The translations under genes were made by a program, and so were the position numbers. The notes beneath the pieces are model-generated. The model was not told where the DNA came from. It did not search any database and saw only the letters and a program-made list of their open reading frames with translations. This document shows positions 9,501-20,772 of a DNA stretch of 64,000 nucleotides, piece after piece. This stretch comes from Volvox africanus. Lineage: Eukaryota > Chlorophyta > Chlorophyceae > Chlamydomonadales > Volvocaceae. Location: assembly GCA_030268105.1 (NCBI GenBank), contig BSDZ01000086.1, positions 3,674,501 to 3,738,500 of the forward strand, written 5' to 3'. Numbering within the stretch: the stretch's first letter is position 1; every line of letters begins with the position of its first letter.

Positions 9501-11902
9501 TTAGTACCACCTGCACCCGGTCCGCCTCTTTGTCTGCTGTTCGTGTGTGTGTCGATGTGTGTGTGCGTGTGTGTGTGTGTGTGTGTGACCCTCGCGTGCA
9601 GCGTTTTTTCGTGGCATCGGCTTCTGCAGTGGTCGCTGGGCGAAGCGTTACGGGTACAAGGATGCCTGTGCGCGGCTATACTTGTCGCACTTGTCAAACC
9701 GGGACAAGGAAGGGGGGAATGGGACAGCGCTCGACTGCGGGCTGGTGGAGTACTGGAGTCATCGTGTAGACAAGCCGGGCATGGTAAGGCAGCGGACGGA
9801 GGAGAAGCTGGGGAAAGAAGGAAGCAGCAACCCCCACGGGCTTGCAGGTGGATGGAGTTCAACGCGAACATATGGCTCTAGGAAAGATAAGTTATTCGGT
9901 GCAATTGATCGCTATCTTGATCGCACCTACCGCAAGAAGAGTATGCGCCCCTATGCACAACTACATCTTTGCATCGGTTCGTGACAAGTTAGTCATTGCT
10001 GCTTTTAAATTTGTCTGCATGTGCACGAGTACTGTCCTGCGTACCTACCCACTATGTGTGATGACACGCGCCGACGCACATTTTACGTGCATGTATGTTA
10101 CTGCTGATTGCGCTCGCTGTGGAGACACGTACACGTACACGTAACATTCAGCCTGTTTTTTGCTCGAGAGGGTGGATAGGGTGGTTCGTAAAGCGTTGTT
10201 GTTGGATGTTAACCTCTGGGCATCAATCCTCAGATCCGTCCCTGGACCCGGAGCTTCTCGCCAGCATACCCTTGATCGATGAAGCCTGGGTGCTCTGGTC
10301 CTGAGGGCATGCGGTCCGTGATTATCTCTCGCCTTATCCCCAATCCCCGTCGCCCGCTTGCTTTTTTACTCTTCAGTCCATTACGTACGACTTGCCCGTT
10401 CTTAACCGAGTTCCATTCGCAAATCACACATACTATAAGTGGCTGCTGCACATCGAGGGGATCACCGCCAGCTCGCGCTTGGGACAGGTGGGCGTGGGGC
10501 TCGCAGAGCTCACCAAATCATACGGCGGACCACGCCTGTAGATAGAAGCCACGACAACACGCAAGGCAACATCGAAGGCTACAGCATATCTGACAAATTG
10601 GAATTGAGAATGCAACCTCATGAGGGTGCATGTAAGCGTTGTTTGTTGCGTAATGACTTTCCAAGTCAGCACCAAAGGGCCTACGTTGGCACTTGTACAT
10701 GAAAGGATGGGACATAACCAAAAGCGCTGTCCCGCTGACCCCGTATATCTCCTTAACATACAGCTTTTCTACACAAACTCTCTCGTCATCGCGCAACGCT
10801 CCCCGTTCTTAGAGTATTTTTACAGGTACGATATAGGTACGGCTTACCTGGCGTGTATGCCATGTATGCATTTTGCATCTGCGCGTTCCCCACCATTTGG
10901 TTGGTTATGGACTTATTATCCGCGTGAAGAAGTAATCTGAATGCTCAAAACCCGCGTATGGCTGGATCTCTATGTGCACATAGCGGACAGTTTATAGGTA
11001 ACTGACAACACATCATTGTCAGCTGTTTTCGGCCTACAGTTTGCCAGTGACTGGACGATGGGACATGCTTATAGCCATGATAAAACCTTTCGGGGAATGC
11101 AGTTGCAGAGAGAGAAAAAGAAGTGGTTCACGCACGTCTAATACACACATACGTCTATCCCCTCGCAGATCGCTCCGACCTTGGACCCATTATGTGCCGT
11201 TTTGGAACGCCACCGCGCGAGATGGCACTCCTTTGGGCATGGACGACGTGTACGGCACTCTGGAGGAGCTGCGTCATATTGACCGGGAACGGCCCGAGGA
11301 GCTGCAGCAGATTGTGGCGGCTGCCAACAATTTCGCAATACGGTGGGTTTCCACACGTTGTGAGGTCCTGTGAAGTTTACTTTGTAAACCGTCGGAGGCC
11401 CCATATATTTTGGTACAATACTCAAGGCACCCACGGACGGATGCAGCGTGCGTACGTTGAATAGTGGTGTTTATTGGGCTTCACCCATCTACCTGTCGCA
11501 AGACAGTCTAGTTTTTCGAGGTAATTCTAGGAGTACAGACCTCCTCGTACAGGTCATGATTCTGCGAATGAGTTGCTGAGTCCATAATCGACTTAAAACC
11601 GCTGAACTGCTGTTTTCATTTAGCACCCGAGGGCTAGGTCCTCGGCACTCCAAGGTTCTACATTAATCACCATATGCGTGCCATCCTGTCTTGTTGCTTA
11701 ACGTTTTCAACCTATTTCTTATTTCCTTGCCCCGGATCTATCCAACCATCCCGCTTTTGCACACAGCTTCCTATCGCCATTTAGCCGGCTGTTGTACTAT
11801 CAGGAAGTGCTCTTCCAATACACAGGTCTGTTTCCTGACATGGATAACTTCTTAGAATCGTACGTCAATGGACTGAGGTCGCAGGGCTGGAAAATTCCAT
11901 GA
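6553..11902 (+). CDS. GT90 (CAP10-domain) glycosyltransferase, 5' end incomplete
   Basis: GT90 enzymes transfer sugars such as glucose or xylose onto proteins or glycans in the secretory pathway. Exons: 6553-6702, 6859-6885, 7899-7993, 8151-8256, 8970-9027, 9602-9976, 10234-10289, 10377-10487, 10764-10825, 11169-11342, 11767-11902. Phases fit throughout, giving about 449 residues. CAP10 landmarks appear in order: GRLKLPNVLFIYNTDD, FFRGIGFCSGRW, YYKWLLHIEGITASSRLGQ (the conserved G..ASSR sugar-nucleotide region), LFYTNSLVIAQRSPFLEYFY, LRPWTHYVPF, and the C-terminal FSRLLYYQEVLFQYTGLF. It ends GWKIP, with no KDEL-type signal. The sixth exon is the least certain: a good GTAAGG donor at 9784 would break the phase. 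The first exon starts at an acceptor, so the N-terminus is missing. Acceptor sugar and substrate cannot be told. Confidence 0.85.
9541..9590 (+). repeat. (GT)n microsatellite in a GT90 intron
   Basis: A nearly pure GT run just before the acceptor of the exon at 9602. It replaces a normal pyrimidine tract, so splicing here might be inefficient. Confidence 0.9.
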
Positions 11903-13276
11903 TTAATGATGAATGGTGAAGAACTGCAGTTTTCTGTGGATTACTGGCCACCTGTTACCCCCCGAGTCTCGGGCGTCGCGTGCTGTCCTGCGCTAAAGAT
12001 GCGTGCATGTATGAATTTTGTAGGTATTATGTTGAAGGGTAGTCATGCTGACGTAAAACGGCCCCGCACGAGTGCAAAACCTCGTTAAGCTTAGGTCAAG
12101 AGCGAGTAGGGGATGCCTGGTAGCGGATGTCTGGTAGCGGATGTGGGCTGTGGTTGCTTAGTTGGTATGCACGGCCAAGTTGGAGGCCATTCATACATAA
12201 AGAATGGCAAAGGCAAAAGCTGCAACGGTGCTGTTACCTTGTCCTTACCTGGATATCCAGCAGTGACCCAGTGACCTAATGGCCCACACCTTGATTCAAT
12301 GAGTGTCATTGAGTATTACGAGCTAGTCAAAATCCTCGCAAGCTCAGCTCAGCTCCTCGGTTGGATGTTCGTCCTGGTTTATTAGCTGAAGGGAAACGCG
12401 TCGACCGATCGATAAGATGGGGGGCAGCTTGCAAGAGGTGTCCAAGCCCCAATGCCGACCCCTGTTCTTTCCTTCTAAGTTTCATTCATATAACTTGCAA
12501 ACGGATTGCATGGGATGTTTTACAAGCAAAACATGGAGGATTCTAACAGAAGCCTCCGAAGAGCAACTGGTGCTTTGATTACCTAGGACTTGTTTGTTAA
12601 TATTGTTCGAACTATGTTGCAGGGCTTACGGACGATACCAATGCTTACATCGTGCCGATGGTGTTGCAGAGTTTGTTGTTACCTTGCCGATGTGATTGAG
12701 AGGAATCCTTGCTAGCAAAACAGTAGGACTATACCTATGCATCGTATCTCATACTTGTGAGATCCCATGTGACCGAAGAAATTTGAGCGCCAAGTCTATA
12801 CACCGGGTCCAGGAGTTTGGGTTGGGTTGCCGAATAAAGGTACGCCGTCGTTCATTGTCGTGCTAACCGCTTATTTTGAGGGTCGGGCCACCGTAGGTTT
12901 AGAGTTTGGAGCGCCATAATTCAATTGTGCATCATGTGCAACTGTATATGCAGCGCACATGAACTTATGACCTTGCTTGTCAGCTGGTAACCGAGCAGGC
13001 CTATTCGACGTGGCGGTGTCAAGTCGCCCACAAGGCACAACGCTAGCATGACACCCACATACCATGTTACCAACATATATATAAGCACTTAATGTCTGCG
13101 ACCATCATTTTTCCCAAACGCTATACGTAAACGTGCACCGCACTTCGCAAACGGTATTCCGTACCAGGTATGAGGTTTTGAAGCCCCGCCTGATATTGAG
13201 AAAATTTGGCTACGCGTAAATCTGTATGGTCTAAGTAGGAATATCATATTTTATTTTTAGATTTGACAGACGTGCA
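11903..13276. other. Intergenic, no gene recognised
   Basis: Spacer between two genes on the same strand. It holds a perfect two-copy tandem of the 14-mer CTGGTAGCGGATGT at 12117-12144 and otherwise featureless mixed DNA. Promoter elements of the next gene must be here but none is obvious. Confidence 0.6.
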
Positions 13277-16200
13277 ATGACCCCTGGGCTAGGCTCTTGG
13301 GCTGGTGTGCAGTGTTACGGCCCATCCTCCAGAGGACTCTCAGCGCGCCAAGAAGTAGTGTTGGCAATGCAAGGATTTCGCGTCCGGGCTTCGTCCGGGT
13401 CATCTTTACAAGCATTACAGCGCGGCTACCCAGAATGCACCAAATGGAAATCTCTTCCAGGTAATTAAAGAACATACACATTGGAAGTATCATTTTGTGC
13501 AACTGGGAGGTAACGGTGGATACGCATTTTTGTTTTCAGTTTTTGCCGGGCCGGACCTCAACACCCGCATGGGCGCGCGTGGAGTTGCGCCAACAGCAGC
13601 TTTTAGGCCTGTCAGTAATGCCATGACGAATTCTGGTGCAGTATCGGCTCTTATGGCCTCGGATGGAAAGGCTAGCGCTCTTCGTAAGCTTATCGTGGAC
13701 GGGGCGGACGACTCCGCTGTCGTTCAGGTAAGCTATGATAGTGATTGCGTCGGGCTTGTAATCGCTGGGTCCTCTAGACGAGACGAGTCGAATAGGGCTT
13801 GACATTTGCCTTGTCAGTATGCGGTTTGAGTAATCGCATTCTCGGTCGCATTTTGCCACTGAAGATTCCTGCCCGAAGGCGGTTATCGGAGCTTTTTAGT
13901 TCCTATAATGCCAGTGGCCGTGTCGTCGTATTACGAAAATTAGGTTATTGGAGGGCCCCTGTGACTGCACGGTCGCGATTGACGGAGAGGAATGGAGTTT
14001 GGCAACGTGGGTAACTGGTGATGACTCCTCACCGCGCAGGTCAAGTTTTGCTTGAAGTATCGGACAAGTTATGGTCAATCTGTGAAAATCATCGGCTCCC
14101 ATCCCAAGCTGGGTTCTTGGGACATCAACAAAGCCCTCGTATTGAATTGGACGGAAGGGGACCGATGGGTTGCTACAGTGGAGCTACCAGCGGGCGCTGT
14201 GTATGAATACAAGTACGGCACGGGTGGGAAGTCGTATGTTCATGCTGTCTAGTTGTCGTTTTGGGGAATGTGCAGTGGGAGGCCACTGGGGCTCCAGCTG
14301 CGGACCGAGGGACATGTTAGCTCCACGTGACGTTGTTGGGGACTAGCTTCCCTTGTTGCCAAGGTTTCATTAAATGGTACTAACCCCTTTGTCCGTCATC
14401 ATCATCCGGGTCGCATCAGTTGCGCATGAGCCACATGTTGGCATCTTCCCAGACTGATCCAGCCACCGACACCACAATTTTATAATTTTGTTCATCTTCG
14501 TTATCCACCAGTAATGTATAGCTAACTGAGAAAGGCAATAAACGCCCGAAATGGCGGGGAGAATAGTTTACGATGTAGTTATGGCTAAGCTCTGTCCCTC
14601 AACCCCGTCCGTTAAGGTACGTGCTGGTGGACCACGACAGCCGCGCAACGCTTGCATGGCAGGGCGGCGGCAATAGTGTACTGGCATTGGGCGACCAGGA
14701 CGAGCAGGGCGTCGAGGTGCAGGACAACTGGTAGGTGATGGCTTTGTTGCACTGCGTCGCTCAGTGCACCAGTGCCGTTCAGGACAAGCACGATGAGTGT
14801 TGTCGCGCTGGGGTTCCTCCGAGGAGCGACACCAGGGCGGATATACCCAAGGAATGGGACAGCAACTGGGCGCCGTTCTGCCACAGCTAAAGCTGCGATG
14901 CGGGATGAGACCTACTGGGTCTGAATCGATAACCGTCCGCGAAGGTGTCCGTTCGCTTTAAGATTCACACTGCGTAGGGGGACGTCCGATGCTGACTCGG
15001 CATACTGTGGCGACCCGCATCCAGCCAGCGGCCGGCTCGAACCATTAAGTGCACTGCTGGCCAGCGGGTGACGCTTTTATTGTCACCTCAGCCATATTCC
15101 CGGTCGCGCACTCCCGGGCATTTCACATTTGCATATGCGGTGCTGAGCGTCCATGTATGTGCCTACCTTCGGTGGCATTGGGGCAGCACATTCGTCTTCC
15201 CGGATGGATTGAGAGTGGGGCAGCGCACTGGTCTTCCCCAAACCGCAGGGGCAACAATCCCGGCCAGGCGGCTGTCGTCGTGAACGGCGTTTCCACCACC
15301 AGGGAAAACAAGCTTCAAGCTTGGGCTAAGTGAGTGCGATGTCGCATGCACGTTCCGGAGAGGTCGTAGGGTGGGGGCCCCGGTGTGAACTCAACAAACG
15401 TGCTCCGTGGGTGGAGAGGCGGTGTCATGCGTCATGCCCAAGTCGAGGGACCGGTGTACGATTAAAGCCCTCCTAACTGTTTCCAGTTGGGCCTGTGAGG
15501 GCTGGTTATGTTTCTTGGCCGGGTATGCATCCACATCATGTCATGTGGCAACCTGCGGGATGGGGGATGGGGATATGGATGTCCAGGGAGCAAACGTGCC
15601 GCAGCAGTCCTTGCTCCGCGCCATATGCATCTTACAGCGTGGTTGTGTGATGTCTGGTTGCAGCGAGATGCGACAGTACCGGGCACTGGCCCGCAGTGCA
15701 CAGTACGAGCTCTCCAGGAAAGCGGAGGAACTGCAGGCCTCCAAAGCGCAGGTAAGGTCAAAGGCCCTGCGACAGAGATGGATATGAACCGCATCGTCAT
15801 ATCGTTTAGGTTTTTGGACAGCGCCGCTAAGGTGTCATCATTTCCTTTCCCATGAACTACTCCAACTTGTGGTAACGCTCGCTTTGCGATTCGTGCAGCA
15901 GGTAGTTGTGCGTTCCCTTCCTCCCCTCCCCCCGGGTTGTTTTTTTATCTACTTCCTCTCCCCCTTTCGATGTGTTGGTGTCATCGTTCACCTCATCTCT
16001 TTGGGAAACAGCTTTGCAACCCCAAACTGCCGCGTGAATGCAGATAGCTCGTCTTAAAATGGAGCTTAGCGTGAACCTGAAAGCTCGGGAGGAGCTGGAG
16101 GCTCGATTGGTGGAAATGGAGAGCGAGAACCTTGCCTTGAGGGCCCAGGTGGCGCAGAGCCAAATAGCCATGAAGAGCACCTTGGAGGAGGCGATTAAAC

Positions 16201-17605
16201 TGCTACAGCAAGGTGTGATAGTGTAAAGTCTGGGGTAGACGCGGTAGGAAGGGGGGCCAGTGCGCGTGTGCGTATGAGAGGATTACTGATTACTGAGGAG
16301 AGCGAGTTGGGGCTGGCGCTGCTTGTAATGCGATTGATTGTTTTGTCATGGCACTACTACTACTACTGCTACTTATCACAGGGCGCTGCTGGTAATGTGA
16401 TTAAATGTGTCGTCATGGCTACTATCAACGGGATGAAGGGATCCGTCGTTGATGGGGCCCGAGTGGGGTACCTTGGTGGGGCTGACGAGTGTGGAAATTC
16501 GTTTTTGCCACGCCGTTAGACACACCTTTAGAGCCGCGTCCGTCCGTCCGTCCGTCTGCCTGTCCGTCTTTGCTGTGTCTGCTACTAGTAGGTTGACCTT
16601 ATTGCAGCAGTCAATCTCAGTCAACCAAAAGTTGTTTGGTGACCAATCCAAAAGCAATCCACGCAAGGGGGGTGCCACTATCGATGCACTATGGATGGAC
16701 GCTCATGGAGATGTGCAGGAGGGTCAAATGACGCCTTTCTGTCACCCTGTTCTGCATGTCTATGTCTACTTCGTATCGACAGAGATTGAAGAAGGCGAGG
16801 AGGAGCTATACACCGTTGACGACGAGGAGCTTCCGCCCTCCAGTACCGGAGGAAAGAGCGGCTCGTCCAATGGCGGCAGCCCCTGGGGCTGGGGCCGCGG
16901 GATGGGAGGCAAGGAGGCTGAATCAGTAAGTATCGCAGCACGAATAGGCTTAACAACCAGGCTGGTCAGTAGTAACCCTATGTATCAGAGAGTTCAAAGT
17001 CGTAATAAGTCATGCGGCTGCGTACCAGCCGGTTTGGTTACCTCCCCATTTCGTTCCGAAATTCGACATCTTTGACGTACTATTACATTTCTTTGGTGGC
17101 TTGTTTCCGAGAGCAGTCGTCCAGATGGTGCGGAACGTCGAACAGCTAACGTGTCTTTCGTAAAATTGACAGTCATGTTGTGGGTTGATACGTGTGTTTC
17201 GGCTATCGTGCTCCACGAAAACGTGTTTGCGCAGGTATATGCCGGCAGCAATGGGAGCGGCACAACCCTTGAGCGATTTGGATTCCGGCTTGGTGGTAAT
17301 ACGTTCGACTCACAAGGGGACCAAGGGTCCACGAGGTGGGTCCACAAGTGGGATGGCACAGTGACCAAACGTTGAATGCGGCTGTATGTACTTCGGTAGC
17401 ATAAGAGTGCGTTTGCTTACGGTTTAACCGCCCGTCTGGAGTCACATTCCGTGTGTCCTGACCCTTTTTGAAGCGCAGGCTGCAGGAGCGCAGCGCTGAC
17501 ATGGCCGTTTCGCCAGCCACGGCCTCCAGCGGTGGCGGCTCCTCGTACAGTAATGGGCACGTCCTTGCTGACTGGCGTGCGCGTCTGAGTGGCGGCGACC
17601 AGTGA
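13277..17605 (+). CDS. CBM20 starch-binding plus coiled-coil protein, plastid-type leader
   Basis: Ten exons with consistent phases give 455 residues: 13277-13460, 13540-13727, 14040-14212, 14617-14730, 15249-15329, 15664-15751, 16044-16212, 16783-16925, 17235-17335, 17479-17605. Residues 1-124 are Ser/Ala/Arg-rich and acid-poor at the start, like a chloroplast transit peptide. Residues about 125-235 form a CBM20 starch-binding domain: VKFCLKY, LGSWD, WVATVELPAGAVYEYKYV and ATLAWQGGGNSVLAL (compare the family's W-E-x-G-x-N site). Residues about 245-332 are a strong coiled coil (EMRQYRALARSAQYELSRKA onward). Then come an acidic stretch, Gly/Ser-rich linkers and a tail. CBM20 followed by coiled coil is the plan of the Chlamydomonas pyrenoid-starch proteins SAGA1/SAGA2, but this one is much shorter. 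No catalytic domain is visible. Role inferred: starch-granule targeting or scaffolding in the plastid. Confidence 0.85.
16537..16562 (+). repeat. (CCGT)n short microsatellite in an intron
   Basis: A CGTC tetranucleotide run in the intron between the coiled-coil exon and the acidic exon of the CBM20 gene. A second CCGT run occurs at 36779-36802. Confidence 0.8.
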
Positions 17606-19077
17606 TATGGCTAATGTGCAACACTGCTGCAGGGCCCTGCACTGGATGGGGCCGATGACACGGCTCTCAGTATGGCCGTGCTGTGCTGTGACGGCGGCTG
17701 CGCCCCTCAAAATCTGCTCTTCCTCACTCGGCTCTTTGTGCCCAGTGGGGTTCAATACCCACCCACCCCCATGTTTACACTCGGGTGGGGCAACGATCAG
17801 TTTGATTGGCTGTCGAGAAGACAAGCCATTAAAGCTAAACCGTGGCATTGCTTGACTTTGCACTGCTGCTCCGCGTGGACTCACTGTCTCCGCATTTGTA
17901 CCTTTCCTGAGCACGGAGGAAGCCTAGCTTTAAGAATTTCAGGTTGTCTTGGCCTTGCGTGAGTCAATACTAAGTTTCTGTGCTTTATATGGAGCCTTGA
18001 AACGCGTAGCGTCGTTTGGCATGTAAAGTGCAAGCGGCGTAGGTGTGTGTGAGCAACTTTGCATATGAGAGCATATATTTGTATAACCCAGCGACTCTTG
18101 AAGAGTCGAGCTGTCTATGAGACATCGAAGGAGAGTTTGTAGGAGGGAGAGTGTGCCCGGTTGTTACTTGTGCCTTCCCGCTGCAGCCTCCACGGCTCTT
18201 CAACACGTTTGAGAGCGGGGAAAGGACGTCCAACGCTGTGTACTAATACGGTGCTAATGTGCATGTACGGCGGCAGAGAATGGTTTTCTTTATCACGGAG
18301 GGCGAGAGGCAACACTGTGGATGACGGCTTCCAGGATTTGCAAGGTTGAGAACGTCAACTTTTGCTGTATCCTAGGATTTCATAAGACGTTGCCGAGAAA
18401 AGGTGGGGGCAAATCCTAGAATGATCCTTGCATTCATGGTCGAAGCGGGCCTCTAAGGTATGCGGTGGGTACTTATTCTGCTGCATCTCATCAACACCGA
18501 ATAACATAACACGAGCTGCATTTCAAACGGAGACTTCTGGTATGTGTTGCCGATGTCCGTACTTCCGGTTGGCGCCATTGTAATGCAATGGGCATCCGCC
18601 ATCATGGACCTCATTACTTGGCGTGGAGCTGAGCTGCTGCACACCCGCGCCATAACCTTTGAGGAAAGCCTGGGGGTCGCTGAACTTAAGACTGGCTGAT
18701 GTGGAACTGCCCTTCAGGCACAACCAGGACCATCAGGCATAGACGTGAACCCTTAGTGGACACCCTTAAAGTGTGCAAGTGGAAACAGGGTGCCGCTGGG
18801 GGAACCCAACCGACATGGCACTGACAAAACATGATGGCATACCAGATGCAGTAGGGGAAGGACGGTGCATGTAAACAGCACTGGTCTTCATGGCAATCGA
18901 CTTAAAAAGAATTTACATCATTTATTAGTCGACTAACCGAAGAATAGTAATCAAGTAATAACTGAAGAAAGCCTCGCGATGGAAACTCCTGAGCAACGCG
19001 TGCGGTTTAGTTGCTGCTTCTGGCGGTTGCATGCATGACTTTGGGGGGGAACGACTTTCAAGCGATTAAGATACAGT
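17606..19077. other. Intergenic, no gene recognised
   Basis: This is the 3' flank of the CBM20 gene and spacer beyond it. Short minus-strand open frames near 18453-18723 overlap in different phases and show no family signature, so I do not call them. Confidence 0.5.
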
Positions 19078-20772
19078 ATGTCGACAGGGACCCCCTCCCC
19101 CCGATCAGACACCATGACGGACCCAAATCGATTCGATCCTAATCGTGTCGATAACTTCACCCCGTCACTTATGAGACTTGCAGTCCACAGCGGCAGTAGT
19201 GCGACTTCGAGTGGCAACACGGTGACATCGGAATCAGACCTGGCATCTCACTGCAGGTGCCCTTAGTAACGTCTTGCGTGGCCCTCGCTTCCATCGACCT
19301 AATCCAACTCCAGAAGAGGGGAGGATAAGCTCAAGTTTTCACACAGCGTGCTGGCGCTATCCAAGCAAAGTAAAATTTCCTTCCGACCAGGAAATGCCGT
19401 CCATGCCATGGACGGCCGTTTTCGCGCCTTCTGTGCATCTAGCTGTGTTCATGCATGGCAACATGGGAAACTCCCGCCCCCTTCCCCTCTTCCCCCTACA
19501 CCCTTCGACCCCTCCACACCGCAGCCAAGTAAGAAAGGTACATGGGATGCAAAGGCGATGCTTGCACCAACACGGCCACCAGCAGTGTGGCAAAGCACCG
19601 GCGAAAATCCGAGCGCTAACCCGTTAGCTCGTCAGGACGTGGGCAGCAAAGAGCCGCTGCGGCCGTGGCCAAAATGGGTCGCAAAATATGCCATGCAATG
19701 TGGTCGAAGGTAGAGGAGCCACCAACTTGCGAGCTTGCCTCCGAAAGCTTTCGAGACTGTCTTGTAATAGCGAGGGGGGTCTTATCGGCTTGGCATAATA
19801 CAGTACAGAGCAGTCGTAATACCATGCATTGGACGATGTTCGGCCGACATGATAACGGAGTAACCACAGTTTGGCCGACATGTGCTGTTCATGACACGAG
19901 CACAATTACAATGTGAAAGCCCCCGGCGTTCCGCTCTCAATGGATGCTCACGTAAACAATCGGCTCGTGAATGCGCCACTCCGAAACCAAGCTTTTTTGC
20001 TATACTGCGGTCCCGCATCCTGCCCGAGCTCTACGCCCCAAAGCAGAATCTGGGACCTTGCTCCGAAACCATCTTCATCTCCACCATCATTGCACCCACG
20101 CTTTCCCAAGGACTGCCCTCAGTCCCGATGTCACTTCCCTTACACGTCGCAAATGACCAACTTCACGGCCAGAGAGAACGAGGAAATACAGGGCACGGCG
20201 CCTCAGCACGCGGACTGCGTTCCTGCACAGCCCAAGCGCCCTAATACCATTTGGTCCCTACTTTCGGGCTGTCCGCACCAACCGGGCGCTAACACGGAAC
20301 CTTACCCCCGGGCAAGTTAATGAAAAACAATAGACAAATCGACAAATCGACAGGTACGCAGTTGATATAGACGATAGTCTGGTGTCAGTTGCCGACCTGC
20401 ATCTCGTTTGTCAGCGTTACGCTCCCCGCTGACAAGTAGCGGTTGCTGATGATTTCCCTGGAGTCCTGCGCGTGCTCATAAACGGGAAGGCAGCCGGTCA
20501 GGAGTCGGAAACGCCGTAACGGATGGCAAAGCCGTCGGAAACGCCCTAACGGATGGCAATGCGGAGGACGTACGTCCACCTGCTGAGGACAATACCGGTC
20601 CAGCGAACATCCGGCAACCAATACTTCGCATCACCCCAAACAAAAGCACATGCAACCTGGCTCGTGCGCAAACACAACGTGATGGAACCGCCATCACGGG
20701 ACGATTTGGGAGTCTGTGTGCCTCTATGTGGACTGCCGACAATCAAGGTGGTATGGTGAGGCCGGAACGATT
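19078..20772 (+). other. Possible coding stretch, unassigned
   Basis: Successive plus-strand frames look mildly protein-like but do not join convincingly. 19078-19255 starts with ATG, is Ser/Thr/Asp-rich and ends at a GT. 19330-19713 carries a Pro-rich segment and WPKWVAKYAMQCG. 19882-20320 is open in two frames. 20454-20772 has no internal stop and contains a duplicated motif (VGNAVTDGKAVGNALTDGN). The last one overlaps the 3' end of the universal stress protein gene on the other strand by about 49 bases. These could be a decayed or poorly assembled gene, mobile-element remains, or chance. No domain is recognised. Confidence 0.25.
20504..20559 (+). repeat. Two-copy tandem repeat, 30-bp period
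   Basis: Two 26-base blocks (20504-20529 and 20534-20559) differ at one position. In the plus-strand open frame they encode the repeated VGNAxTDG motif. Confidence 0.85.
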
